A stretch of DNA of 64,000 nucleotides from Archangium primigenium. Lineage in GTDB: Bacteria; Myxococcota; Myxococcia; Myxococcales; Myxococcaceae. The stretch is from contig NZ_JADWYI010000001.1 in NCBI RefSeq assembly GCF_016904885.1, forward strand, positions 3,038,001 to 3,102,000, read 5' to 3'. The position numbers and the translations under genes are program-made. Of this stretch, positions 1-8,481 are shown piece after piece (within the stretch, counting starts at the first letter, position 1; each line of letters begins with the position of its first letter). Under the pieces are notes generated by a model, which saw only the letters and a program-made list of their open reading frames with translations, was not told the DNA's origin and made no database searches.

Positions 1-315
1 CGTGGCGAGCTGCTCGAGACGGGCGGGGCCGACCAGGCTGACCGAGGAGAGGTCCGTCAGGGAGACGAACGGCGACGTCGCGCGCCGGGCGATGAGGTTG
101 TTGGCGACGTTGCTCGGGACGTACTGGTTGAGCGTCTGGAACGACGCCGTGTTCGCGAAGCCCAGGATGCCCTGACACTCGGGCGCGACATCCACGTCCC
201 GGGTCGTGAGCGCGGCCTGCTGCTGGGCGAGCGGCTCGGCGGACGACTCGAGCTCGGGGCCACCACAGCCCGCGAGCAGGCTCAGGGAGACAAGGGCATG
301 GCCAAGACGACGCAT
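1..315 (-). CDS. Secreted lipoprotein, 3'-truncated by the window edge
   Basis: The visible 105 codons begin MRRLGHALVSLSLLAGCGG, a lipoprotein signal peptide with an LLAGC lipobox, so Cys17 should be lipidated. The mature part has a Gln/Ala-rich stretch (LAQQQAALTTRDVD). It then has a segment with the flavour of helix-hairpin-helix or ComEA-like domains: GFANTASFQTLNQYV, then VANNLIARR, then SVSLVGPARLEQLA. The start is set by GAGGAG about 7 nt upstream of the ATG at 315. The gene runs off the left edge without a stop, so total length is unknown. The signal peptide is clear; the hairpin fold is a guess and no function is assigned. Confidence 0.75.
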   Translation of the reverse strand, partial: MRRLGHALVSLSLLAGCGGPELESSAEPLAQQQAALTTRDVDVAPECQGILGFANTASFQTLNQYVPSNVANNLIARRATSPFVSLTDLSSVSLVGPARLEQLAT

Positions 316-411
316 GGGAAACTCCTCGGATGACAGCGTGGGGGATGGGTTGGATACACCAGATCCACGGAAGTCAGGAGTCTCATTGCTGGAGCGAATG
401 TCGCCCCTTTT

Positions 412-427
412 GTCACGAATGCGTGAC
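412..427. other. Perfect 6-4-6 inverted repeat between two minus-strand genes
   Basis: GTCACG-AATG-CGTGAC is a perfect inverted repeat just downstream of the spermidine-synthase-like gene and about 100 bp upstream of the lipoprotein start. On the minus strand it is followed by AAAAGGGG rather than a T run, so it does not look like a classic terminator. It may be a regulator site or a factor-assisted terminator. Confidence 0.35.
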
Positions 428-432
428 GCGCG

Positions 433-2502
433 TCAGATGGAGCCCTCGAGCAGCCCGGTGAGATGGGGGACGGCCTTCGCGCCGTTGTTGTCGTCCACGA
501 GCGCCGCGGCCAGGGTGTACTCGCGCAGGCGGCCCGTGTTGCTCTCCACGCCGGGAGAAGCGTCCGGGCCGGTGAGCCGCTCCGAGCAATCGTGGATGAC
601 GCGGGTGTGGAGGTAGCGGGCCATCTCCGGGAAGAGCTCCGGCGCGGGCGCGCGCGCGGCCCAGGCGAGCACGTCCTGGCAATAGGCCGCGCCACCCTCG
701 CCCTTCATGTAGGCGCGATAGCCCTTGAGCGTGGCGGACTCCTTGTCGCCCACCTGGGCGTAGTGGCGCGCGCTGATGAGACGCAGCGGCGGGTTCGTCT
801 GCGCGTCCATGAGCCGCCGCCACTCGGGCCGATGGCTGGCCTGGTTGAGCGCCGCCAGGTAGTTCTCGAAGTTGCCCTTGAGCTGGAGCCTGTGCTCGGG
901 CACCCACTCGTCGGTGAAGGGCGCGAGCTCGCGCCGGGCGTCGTCGATGGGGAAGAGCACGAGCGCGGTGAGGCCCACCGAGGCCCGCAGGTGCGGCTCC
1001 ACCCGGGGGTCCAGCGCCATGCGGGTGAGGCTCTGGCGCACCTGCGCCACGTCGGTCTTCTGGTTGAAGGCGTAGAGGTGGCCATGCTCGAAGAAGTCGT
1101 TCTGGAAGAGCGAGGCGAAGCCCACGTGGAGCAGCGCCGAGTGCAGGTGCCGCACCGAAACGAAGAGCGCCGGGTCCTCCGTGCCCGTGGTGACCTGGAA
1201 GTCCCACAGGTTGGTGTTCATCTGCATCACGCCGTCCGGGGCGAGCCGGGCGCGCGCCAGGGCGAAGAACTCCTGGGTGACGCAGTGGGCGGGGAGCTGC
1301 TCGCCGGAGAAGACATCCACGACGATGTAGTCGTACTGGCTCGTGTCCTCGCGCAGGAACAGCCGGGCGTCCTCCACCACGAACTTCACGTTGGGCGAGC
1401 GCAGGCTCGGCACGTAGCGCTGGGCCAGCTCCACGACCAGGGGATCGATCTCCACCGCGGTGATCTGGGCGTCGGGGTTGGCCGCCAGCAGCGCGCCCAT
1501 CGCACCCCCCAGCGCCGCGCCGAGGATGAGGTAGCGTTTGGCGCCTCGCGCCAGGCCCACGTTCACATACGCCGTGGTGAATTGATCCTTGAGGGGCCGG
1601 TTCGGGTACACCGTGGAGTGCACGTAGTCCCGCGAGGGCATGTAGTCGAGCCGCTCGTCGCCATCCGTGTCGGTCGACCGCAGGATCTTCACGTTGCCGT
1701 ACTGGGACTCGGCCTCGAACAGCACCTCCTGCCCGGCGGCGGAGGGGGCTGGTGCCCGCTCGTTCATCAGCACCGGCACGCCCACGCCGCCCACGAGGGT
1801 CAGGCTCGCGACGGCCACCACCGCGGTGCGACGGCGCAGCAGCACCAGGCCCACGGTGATGATGAACAGCATGGAGCCGATGAAGACCCCGAGCGTGCGG
1901 TGCGCGCCCCACAGGGGGATGAACACGAAGGAGGGGAGCAGGGTGCCGGCGATGCTGCCGACGTTGGACACGGCCATGAGGTTGCCCGCCGTGGCCCCCA
2001 CCGCGCCGGGCTCCTGTGCGCGCGTGGACAGCATCCGCATGAGGAAGGGCGACACGTGGCTCAGGGCGATCATCGGGGGGGCGTACAGCACCACCGTGGC
2101 CACCGCCGGCGGTACGGCGTGGATCATCAGCGAGGAGGTGAAGAGCCCGCGCATGCCGAAGCACAGGTCCATCATCGGCTCGTTGAGCACCACGCCCATG
2201 AGCACCACGTAGGCCACCGAGGCGAGCAGCACGCCGAGCAGGAATTCAGGGGTGCCGAAGCGTTTGGAGAACCGCCCACCCAGGTAGTAGCCCACCGTCA
2301 GCGCGATCATCACCAACGCGAGCAGCACACCCGTCACGTAGATGGACGAGCCGAACGTCGTCTCGAGCACGCGAAAGGCACACATCTCCAACAACATCAC
2401 GTTGAAGCCGCCTAGGAACGCGAGCCCATGGAGATAGAGAGGGAACAGTCGAGGCGCCCCGGAGGCTTCGGCGGAAGTGGACATGCCCTTCGTCGCTACC
2501 AT
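433..2502 (-). CDS. Membrane-anchored spermidine-synthase-like methyltransferase-fold protein
   Basis: A 689-aa protein with two parts. Residues about 15-240 hold seven or so hydrophobic segments (for example NVMLLEMCAFRVLET and YVTGVLLALVMIALTVGYYLGG), resembling the membrane half of fused 'spermidine synthase-like' proteins. Residues about 265-450 form a Rossmann aminopropyl/methyltransferase-like domain with YLILGAALGGAMGALL (nucleotide-binding glycine loop), ITAVEIDPLVVELAQRYV (acidic ligand at strand 2) and DYIVVDVFSGEQLPAH. The remaining ~220 residues are helical and unassigned. The ATG at 2502 is preferred over an upstream GTG because GAGGG lies about 10 nt ahead of it. It is divergent from the MFS gene. 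Spermidine formation itself is not proven; such fused proteins have poorly known substrates. Confidence 0.8.
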   Translation of the reverse strand: MVATKGMSTSAEASGAPRLFPLYLHGLAFLGGFNVMLLEMCAFRVLETTFGSSIYVTGVLLALVMIALTVGYYLGGRFSKRFGTPEFLLGVLLASVAYVVLMGVVLNEPMMDLCFGMRGLFTSSLMIHAVPPAVATVVLYAPPMIALSHVSPFLMRMLSTRAQEPGAVGATAGNLMAVSNVGSIAGTLLPSFVFIPLWGAHRTLGVFIGSMLFIITVGLVLLRRRTAVVAVASLTLVGGVGVPVLMNERAPAPSAAGQEVLFEAESQYGNVKILRSTDTDGDERLDYMPSRDYVHSTVYPNRPLKDQFTTAYVNVGLARGAKRYLILGAALGGAMGALLAANPDAQITAVEIDPLVVELAQRYVPSLRSPNVKFVVEDARLFLREDTSQYDYIVVDVFSGEQLPAHCVTQEFFALARARLAPDGVMQMNTNLWDFQVTTGTEDPALFVSVRHLHSALLHVGFASLFQNDFFEHGHLYAFNQKTDVAQVRQSLTRMALDPRVEPHLRASVGLTALVLFPIDDARRELAPFTDEWVPEHRLQLKGNFENYLAALNQASHRPEWRRLMDAQTNPPLRLISARHYAQVGDKESATLKGYRAYMKGEGGAAYCQDVLAWAARAPAPELFPEMARYLHTRVIHDCSERLTGPDASPGVESNTGRLREYTLAAALVDDNNGAKAVPHLTGLLEGSI

Positions 2503-2633
2503 GAGATTCTCATCCCTCACAAGGGCCCAACCGGGTAAAACCCGCTGTCCGTGATAGACCTCCCATACCCGGCGCGTGCGTTTGGAGGATGCACTTCTCG
2601 CGGTCTAGAGTGCCCGCCTCGCCGACTGCCCTC

Positions 2634-3977
2634 ATGACGACTCCGCCGCCCGACCGTCCCAAGATGTCTGCCTTCGGGTTGTTGTGGCTGGGTCAGCTCG
2701 TGACCTTGCTGGGCTCGGGGCTGACGGCCTTCTCCCTGGGCGTCTGGACCTATCAGCGCACCGGCTCGGTGACCGAGTTTGGGCTCATCACCTTGTGCGC
2801 GGTGGCGCCGGTGGTGGTGCTCGCGCCCCTGGCGGGCGTGCTGGTGGATCGCTGGGACCGGCGCTGGGTGATGATCGTGAGCGACTCGGTGGCGGCGCTC
2901 TGCACGCTGGGGCTGCTGCTGCTGTACACGAGTGGTCGGCTCGAGGTCTGGCACGTCTACCTCCTGGTGTGCCTGTCGGCCGTCACCAGTGCCTTCCAGG
3001 AGTCCGCGTTCTCGGCGGCGACGACGCTGCTGGTGGAGGAGCGCCACCTCGGGCGGGCGAGCGGCATGGTGCAACTGGCCCAGGCCGCGGGGCGTACCCT
3101 CGCGCCGCCCGTGGCGGGTGCCCTGTTCGTGTCGTATGGGCTCGAGACGGCGATGGTGCTGGACCTGGTGAGCTTCCTCTTCGCGCTCGGCACGGAGATC
3201 GCGGTGCGGATTCCCGCGCCGCCCCGCAGCGAGGAGGGGGAGCGGGCCCGGGCCCTGGGCTGGCGGGCCAATCTCACCTTCGGCTGGCGCTACATCCTCG
3301 CCCGGCCCTTGTTGCTGTCCCTCTTGGGCTTCTTCTCGGTGGTCAACTTCACCCTCGGCCTGGCCGAGGTGCTCGTCACGCCCCTGGTGCTGCGCATGGA
3401 GGCCCCGGACCGGTTGGGCTGGGTGCTCGGGTTCTGTGGCCTGGGCATGATTGGCGGCAGCGCGGTGATGAGCGTGTGGGGCGGGCCCCGTCAGCGGCTG
3501 CTCGGGATCATCGGCTCGGGCGTGCTCTATGGCGTGTGCCTGATGCTGGCGGGTCTGCACCCCTCGCTGCTGCTCGTGACCGTCGCGGGCTTCGGGATGA
3601 TGTTCTTCAATCCGCCCATGGCGGCGTGCAGTCAGGCGCTGTGGCAGTCCACGGTGCCCGCGGATCTCCAGGGCCGGGTCTTCGCCGTGCGCATGGCCGT
3701 GTGCTGGGCCTCCATGCCCCTGGCCTACGTGCTCGGGGGTCCCCTGGCCGACGGGCTCTTCGAGCCGCTCATGATGCCGGGGGGCGCGCTGGCCTCCAGC
3801 GTGGGCGCCGTGCTGGGCGTGGGCCCCGGGCGCGGCATCGCGCTGCTGCTCCTGGTGCTGGGACTGATGCCCATGGGCGTGTCGCTCGCGCTCCTGCTGT
3901 CACGGCCCGACCTGCGACCCGACACGGCCGCGCCACCGTCCGCCGCGCCGCCCGATCCCGCCATCCATCCGTTCTGA
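2634..3977 (+). CDS. Major facilitator superfamily exporter (MFS_3/EntS-like)
   Basis: A 447-aa integral membrane protein with about 12 hydrophobic segments. It carries the MFS loop 2-3 signature GVLVDRWDRRWVM and a second-half counterpart near VLGFCGLGMIGGS. The family exports drugs, siderophores or other small molecules by proton antiport. The ATG at 2634 (MTTPPPDRPK) gives a normal cytoplasmic N-terminus; an ATG at 2589 sits directly on GGAGG with no spacing and is less likely. It ends 10 nt before the arginase-family gene, so the two are probably co-transcribed. It could export the product of the NRPS locus starting about 2 kb further on, but a minus-strand gene separates them, so that link is only positional. 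Confidence 0.85.
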   Translation: MTTPPPDRPKMSAFGLLWLGQLVTLLGSGLTAFSLGVWTYQRTGSVTEFGLITLCAVAPVVVLAPLAGVLVDRWDRRWVMIVSDSVAALCTLGLLLLYTSGRLEVWHVYLLVCLSAVTSAFQESAFSAATTLLVEERHLGRASGMVQLAQAAGRTLAPPVAGALFVSYGLETAMVLDLVSFLFALGTEIAVRIPAPPRSEEGERARALGWRANLTFGWRYILARPLLLSLLGFFSVVNFTLGLAEVLVTPLVLRMEAPDRLGWVLGFCGLGMIGGSAVMSVWGGPRQRLLGIIGSGVLYGVCLMLAGLHPSLLLVTVAGFGMMFFNPPMAACSQALWQSTVPADLQGRVFAVRMAVCWASMPLAYVLGGPLADGLFEPLMMPGGALASSVGAVLGVGPGRGIALLLLVLGLMPMGVSLALLLSRPDLRPDTAAPPSAAPPDPAIHPF

Positions 3978-3987
3978 GGTTCCCGGT

Positions 3988-4863
3988 ATGTCCTCCCTCT
4001 TGCGATTCGCCACCTGCGCCGAGGAGCGCCAGGCCCGCTCCGTCCTCTTCGGGGCCAACACCCAGGGCGCGGGCTTCTCCGAGAGCGCCCGGGGTCAGTC
4101 GGACACGCCGCGCGCGGTGTTCACCGCGGACTTCGTCCGGGCCGCCGACAACGAATCCCCCTCGCTCACGGAGGCGCTCGCCGATGGGCGCACGCTCTTC
4201 GACGCGGGGAACCTGCCGCTCGAGGGTCTTCCGGCGTCGGTCCAGGTGGAGCGTACCCGGGAGCGCTTCCTCGGCGCGTTCCGCCAGGGACAGCGGCCCA
4301 TCTGCGTGGGGGGCGATCACCTCATCAAGTACGCGGCCCTCTCGGCGGTGAGCGCCGCGTTCGAGGACTGCGGCGTGGTGTACTTCGACGCCCATCCGGA
4401 CTGCGCCCTGGACGAGCGTCTCTTCTACGGCTCCATCCTCCACCACGCCTGGCGCCTGCCGCACATCCGCCCGGAGCGCACGAGCCTGTTGGCCCTGCGC
4501 CAGGTCAACGCGGCCGAGCGCGAGGGCCTCGCCCACTGGAAGCCCGGCATCATCCCCGCCCTGGACTTCTGCGTGCGCGGCCTACCGGGCGTGCTCGATG
4601 CGCTCCAGGCGCAGCTCGGGGGCGCGCGCCGGCTCTTCCTGTCCATCGACCTGGATGGGCTCTCGCCCCACGAGGTGCCCGCCGTGGAGGCGCCCTATCC
4701 GGGTGGCCCGTCCCTGCGGGAGCTGCTCGCGCTGATGCACGCGCTCGCCGGACGCTACGAACTGGTGGGCATGGACATCACCGAGTTCCTGCCCGCCTTC
4801 GATCCGGCGAAGCTCACCGCCCTCACCACCGCCCGGCTGGTGAAGGAGTTCTCCGCCCTATAG
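3988..4863 (+). CDS. Ureohydrolase (arginase/agmatinase family)
   Basis: A 291-aa member of the binuclear manganese arginase/agmatinase family, which hydrolyses guanidino compounds to urea plus an amine. All six usual metal ligands are visible: His in GGDH, Asp/His/Asp in DAHPD, and two Asp in SIDLDGLSP. The last motif continues to P-G-G as in the family signature. The stretch after DAHPD (YGSILHHAW) differs from the HGTPFRRA typical of agmatinases, so the substrate may not be agmatine. It lies 10 nt after the MFS gene and overlaps the convergent B3/B4 gene by 6 nt at a CCCTATAGGG palindrome. One possible role is making ornithine from arginine for NRPS module 3 (inference). Confidence 0.85.
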   Translation: MSSLLRFATCAEERQARSVLFGANTQGAGFSESARGQSDTPRAVFTADFVRAADNESPSLTEALADGRTLFDAGNLPLEGLPASVQVERTRERFLGAFRQGQRPICVGGDHLIKYAALSAVSAAFEDCGVVYFDAHPDCALDERLFYGSILHHAWRLPHIRPERTSLLALRQVNAAEREGLAHWKPGIIPALDFCVRGLPGVLDALQAQLGGARRLFLSIDLDGLSPHEVPAVEAPYPGGPSLRELLALMHALAGRYELVGMDITEFLPAFDPAKLTALTTARLVKEFSAL

Positions 4864-5574
4864 GGGCAGGGCGATGCTCGTGGCCTGCTTGGGATCGAGC
4901 AGCCCGGTGCGGATGGTGCCGCCGCAGTACTGCTGGATCTTCTGGCCGATGAGCTCGGTGAGGCCCACCAGGTCCTCGGTGCGCACCAGGGCCGAGGGCG
5001 CCTCCACGAACAGGGCGATGTCACGCGAGGCCGCTTCCACCTTGGCCGCGTCGCAGTCGCGGAAGTTCCACCGGCGCGTGAGCACCTTGGCGTCGTCCGC
5101 GTACACCACCTCACCCGCGTCGGTGCGCTCCTCCTCGCCCGCGCCAATGGCCTTGAACGGCTCGTTGCCCGGCGACAGCCGCAGCACCACGTCCCCCTGG
5201 ACGCCCCGGAGGTCATAGCCTCCCACCGGCAGCAGGTAGGACAGCTCCGCCAGGAGGTAGGCATTGACGGCCTTGCTGATCCACGGCACCTGCGAGCCCT
5301 TCACGACGCGGCGCAGCAGCGCCTCGGCGCTGGGCTTGAACTTCTTCGGGTTGACCTTGAATGCCTGGTAGGCCTCGCGCCACGCGCGGATGCGGCTGTC
5401 CTCTCCCAGTTTGTCCTCGTCCGGCACCCGGGTGCGGAAGTCCGCCTCGGCCGCGCGCAGCTCCGCGGCCAAAGCCTCGCTCTCGCCCGTGTTGTCCATG
5501 CCCTGGATCGTCACGAAGCTGATCCGCAGCTCCGGGAAGCGTTGCGTCATCTCTTCGGAAACTCGCAAATGCAT
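4858..5574 (-). CDS. B3/B4 tRNA-binding domain protein
   Basis: A 238-aa protein resembling the B3/B4 domain of the phenylalanyl-tRNA synthetase beta chain, known as a free-standing family often suspected of acting on misacylated tRNAs or amino acids. Recognisable elements are SRIRAWREAYQAFKVNPKKFKPS followed by EALLRRV, VNAYLLAELSYLLPVGGYDL, and a C-terminal EDLVGLTELIGQKIQQYCGG. The ATG at 5574 is chosen because GAGGG stands about 9 nt upstream (gcgagggaccttgATG); a longer frame reaching 5613 has no good ribosome site. It is divergent from the desaturase gene, with a 158-bp gap that must hold both promoters. Confidence 0.75.
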   Translation of the reverse strand: MHLRVSEEMTQRFPELRISFVTIQGMDNTGESEALAAELRAAEADFRTRVPDEDKLGEDSRIRAWREAYQAFKVNPKKFKPSAEALLRRVVKGSQVPWISKAVNAYLLAELSYLLPVGGYDLRGVQGDVVLRLSPGNEPFKAIGAGEEERTDAGEVVYADDAKVLTRRWNFRDCDAAKVEAASRDIALFVEAPSALVRTEDLVGLTELIGQKIQQYCGGTIRTGLLDPKQATSIALPL

Positions 5575-5732
5575 CAAGGTCCCTCGCGCTCGAATCCCCG
5601 CTCGTACCACCATTCGCGCACAGGTGTGTGTGTCAGCTGTCTCGCCGTGGCTTGTTTCCCGTCTCGAAGCATGAGAAGACTCTCGCCTCTTATTCCGCTC
5701 TAGCGGCTCTCTCTAGAATCGGGGGATTCGGG

Positions 5733-6752
5733 TTGAAGACACAGGCACAGGAGATTCCGCTCCCGGGCCAAGCCTCCAAGCCCCCCGGGCTGCGGGTCGA
5801 TGACGTGCGGGCCCTGCGGGCCTTCATGACGAGCGGAGGGCGCGGCGCGCGATTCCAGGCATTGCATCGGCCGGATGCGCGGCGTGTGGGATTGAATCTG
5901 CTGGAGACCTGGGCGCTCATCCTCGGGGCGTGGGCGCTGTGTTTCCACGGCTCGCTGTATTGGACGCCGGTGGCGCTGCTGCTCATGGGCTCGCGGCAAC
6001 GGGCCCTGGGCAATCTCCTGCACGATGCGTCACACGGCAACATGCTCGAGGGTCGCGCGCTGAACGCGCGGGTGTGCATGGCGTTGTGCGCGTTGCCGAT
6101 GTTCGAGGACTACGAGCGCTACCGGCTCCAGCACCTGCGGCACCACGCGTCCCTGGGGCAGCCGGGACAGGATCCCGACTACCTGGAGCTGCCGCCCCCG
6201 ACCCCTGGCCAACCCGCACCGGGCGCCTGGGCGGTGTTCACCCGGTTCTTCTTCGACGCGCGCATGTGGCGCGCCTCGATGCTGGCCACGCTGCCGCAGG
6301 TGGGCGTCGCCCGGCGGCTGCAAGTGCTTGGCTGGTGGCTGGGCTTCCTGGGGCTGCTGTCCCTGGCGGCGGGGCCCCACGGCGCGGCGGTCTTCGCGCT
6401 GCTGTGGCTCGGCGCCCGGGCGAGCGTGTACCACGCGGTCAAGGTCTTCGCGGAGATCTCGGACCATGTGGGCCTCGTGCCGGGAACGACCGTTGGCTAT
6501 ACTCGCAACCTGCCGAGCAATTGGCTGTCCTTCTTCATGCATCCGCATCACGACAACTACCACCTCACCCATCACCTGTTTCCGCGCATTCCCCTGGCGC
6601 ATCTGCCCCAGGTGCACCGGATGCTGATGGCGGTGGACCTCTATACCCAGGCCTCGCACTGCGACAGCTACTTCCTGGGGGAGGACTCGGTGGTGCGCAG
6701 TTGGATCCACCCCAAGCCGGAGCCGGTTCGCATCCGCGCCGTGTCTCCCTGA
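5733..6752 (+). CDS. Membrane fatty acid desaturase
   Basis: A 339-aa diiron desaturase/hydroxylase with three histidine boxes: HDASH (about residue 97), HLRHH (about 134) and HLTHH within HPHHDNYHLTHHLFP (about 277). Between boxes 2 and 3 there are hydrophobic helices (LGWWLGFLGLLSLAAG, AAVFALLWLG). It would introduce a double bond or hydroxyl into an acyl chain at the membrane. The start is uncertain: TTG 5733 has GGGGGA at good spacing, the same frame stays open back to GTG 5628, and the first internal ATG is 5826. It ends 16 nt before the diiron oxidase gene and probably heads the NRPS operon. It could desaturate the N-acyl chain implied by the first condensation domain (inference). Confidence 0.85.
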   Translation: MKTQAQEIPLPGQASKPPGLRVDDVRALRAFMTSGGRGARFQALHRPDARRVGLNLLETWALILGAWALCFHGSLYWTPVALLLMGSRQRALGNLLHDASHGNMLEGRALNARVCMALCALPMFEDYERYRLQHLRHHASLGQPGQDPDYLELPPPTPGQPAPGAWAVFTRFFFDARMWRASMLATLPQVGVARRLQVLGWWLGFLGLLSLAAGPHGAAVFALLWLGARASVYHAVKVFAEISDHVGLVPGTTVGYTRNLPSNWLSFFMHPHHDNYHLTHHLFPRIPLAHLPQVHRMLMAVDLYTQASHCDSYFLGEDSVVRSWIHPKPEPVRIRAVSP

Positions 6753-6768
6753 GAGAAGCCATCCCGTG

Positions 6769-8145
6769 ATGTTCGACACGCGCCAGCTGGTCGCAGCGGA
6801 GACGCTCGCTCCTTTCTGGAAGGGTCTGCAGTCCTCCGCGCCGTACCGGCCCGCGGCGGACTGGCTGATCTCCAGTCCCTATCACCGGCCCACGGACCTG
6901 TCGGGGCTGTCCATCGAGGCCCTGGCCGAGCCCGTGCGGCTCGAGACGCTCTTCACCCAGCGCTCGCTCCTGCTCAACCGGCTGCTCTTCAACGTCTACG
7001 AGCAGAACAACCTCTACCTGCCGACGGAGCGCTTCTCCGAGGAGGACACGCGCGCCTTCCACGGCTTCTACGAGCCGGGCTTCGTGGCGGCCAACGCCGT
7101 GATGCGGCCCGCGCTGGAAAGCACCTGCTTCGACTTCCTGTCGCGGGAGCTCTCCGTGCAGGGGCCGTGGACGGTGGAGACGCTGGAGGCGTATTGCACC
7201 GAGCGGCTGCGGGCCTACGAGGCCAGCCCGAGCGAGACGTGCCGCCGGGTCCAAGCGTCCGCCTGCCCGAAGGAGGCGGCGCGCCTGTTCCTCCTGCAGG
7301 TGGCGCCCGACTTCATCTCCGAGGCCTCGCAGATGGCGCGCGCGCTGCCCGGCAACTTCGGCCCGGTGCACTCGGAGTTGATGAAGATCTTCATCGACGA
7401 GTTCGGCTACGGGGTGCACCCCAAGAAGCACTCGACGCTCTTCGAGAAGACGCTCGAGTCGGTGGGTCTGAGCAGCCGCGTCCACACGTACTACTACTGG
7501 TACCTGCCCAGCTCGCTCGTGATGACGAGCTACTTCCACTGGATCACCAGCCACAAGCCGCGCTGGTTCGAGTACGTGGGCGCGCTCTACTGGATCGAGG
7601 CGGTGGTGCCGCACTTCAACCGCCAGTACAGCAAGCTGCTCAAGGCGGTGTTCGGTCGGGACGGCGTGGACACGCTGTACTTCGACGAGCACGTGGGGAT
7701 CGACATCCACCACCGGCGCATGGCGTTCGACAAGCTCATCCGGCCCATGGTCCAGCTCTATGGCGAGTCCGTCATCCCCGCCATGGTGCGGGGCATCGAG
7801 GCGAGCCGGCTCCTGGGCGACGTGGCCGAGCGCGACTTCCTGGCCCAGATGGACTTCTGCGATGCCCTGCACTCGGGGCAGGCCACGCCCGCGAGTCCCG
7901 GGGACCTGTCGCGCGCCGAGGAGCGCCCGCGCGGCTATTTCCTCGAGCCGCAGGTGTGTGACCGCGACACGGTGCTGGCCGTGGCCCAGGGCGAGGTGGA
8001 GGTGGACGGCGGCTATCTGCGGCCGCGCGTGCTCAAGGCGGGCGAGGCCCTCCAGGTGCCCGCCGGGCGCATGGTGGGGGCCCGGGTGGTGGGGGAGGGG
8101 GCGCGCTTGTTCCTGGGGGCGGCGCCCCCGGCGGTGCGGGGATGA
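6769..8145 (+). CDS. Heme-oxygenase-like diiron oxidase (iron-containing redox enzyme family) with C-terminal cupin-like domain
   Basis: A 458-aa protein. Residues about 55-365 match the 'iron-containing redox enzyme family', the heme-oxygenase-like diiron oxidases that perform N-oxygenation, C-C cleavage or decarboxylation in natural product pathways. Landmarks are FISEASQMARALPGNFGPVH, DEFGYGVHPKKHS and FDEHVGIDIHHRRMA. Candidate iron ligands are Glu211, His217/221, Glu277, Glu307, His308, Asp312 and His314/315. Residues about 390-458 (YFLEPQVCDRDTVLAVAQGE, then LKAGEALQVPAGRMVGARVV) read like one half of a cupin barrel. ATG 6769 is used; a GTG just upstream is possible. The stop overlaps the Rieske gene by 4 nt. 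Substrate unknown; it could act on the acyl chain or on an amino acid of the NRPS product. Confidence 0.75.
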   Translation: MFDTRQLVAAETLAPFWKGLQSSAPYRPAADWLISSPYHRPTDLSGLSIEALAEPVRLETLFTQRSLLLNRLLFNVYEQNNLYLPTERFSEEDTRAFHGFYEPGFVAANAVMRPALESTCFDFLSRELSVQGPWTVETLEAYCTERLRAYEASPSETCRRVQASACPKEAARLFLLQVAPDFISEASQMARALPGNFGPVHSELMKIFIDEFGYGVHPKKHSTLFEKTLESVGLSSRVHTYYYWYLPSSLVMTSYFHWITSHKPRWFEYVGALYWIEAVVPHFNRQYSKLLKAVFGRDGVDTLYFDEHVGIDIHHRRMAFDKLIRPMVQLYGESVIPAMVRGIEASRLLGDVAERDFLAQMDFCDALHSGQATPASPGDLSRAEERPRGYFLEPQVCDRDTVLAVAQGEVEVDGGYLRPRVLKAGEALQVPAGRMVGARVVGEGARLFLGAAPPAVRG

Positions 8146-8414
8146 TCGTCCAGTTGGAGGCCCGTCATTGGAGCCAGGTGCGTGTCGGCGACGAGCGCTA
8201 CCTGTGCCTGCGTCAGGGCGGGGAGTTGATCGTCATCCAGGACCGCTGCAAGCACCGCGGCGGACCCCTCAGCCTGGGGACGTGGGATGAGGCCTCCGAG
8301 TGTGTGACGTGCCCCTGGCATGAGATCGTCAACACGCCCCGGGATCTCGCGCGGCTCCAGGTGCCCGCGGTCCGCGTGGGCTCGGTGTTCCACCTCGTCG
8401 TGCCGGAGCCCTGA
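8142..8414 (+). CDS. Rieske [2Fe-2S] ferredoxin
   Basis: A 90-aa stand-alone Rieske protein. The two cluster-binding motifs are C36-K-H38-R-G-G-P-L and C57-P-W-H60, with the usual spacing. The rest is compact, as in electron-carrying Rieske ferredoxins of non-heme oxygenase systems. Its ATG overlaps the stop of the diiron oxidase gene (ATGA), so the two proteins are translationally coupled and this one most likely delivers electrons to that oxidase. No dedicated ferredoxin reductase is seen in the window. Confidence 0.9.
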   Translation: MIVQLEARHWSQVRVGDERYLCLRQGGELIVIQDRCKHRGGPLSLGTWDEASECVTCPWHEIVNTPRDLARLQVPAVRVGSVFHLVVPEP

Positions 8415-8481
8415 GCAGGCGAGGGACTGGACGTTCCGGTCCCGCCTCCAGTCTCCGTGCGTCTTCACGTAGAAAGCCCTC

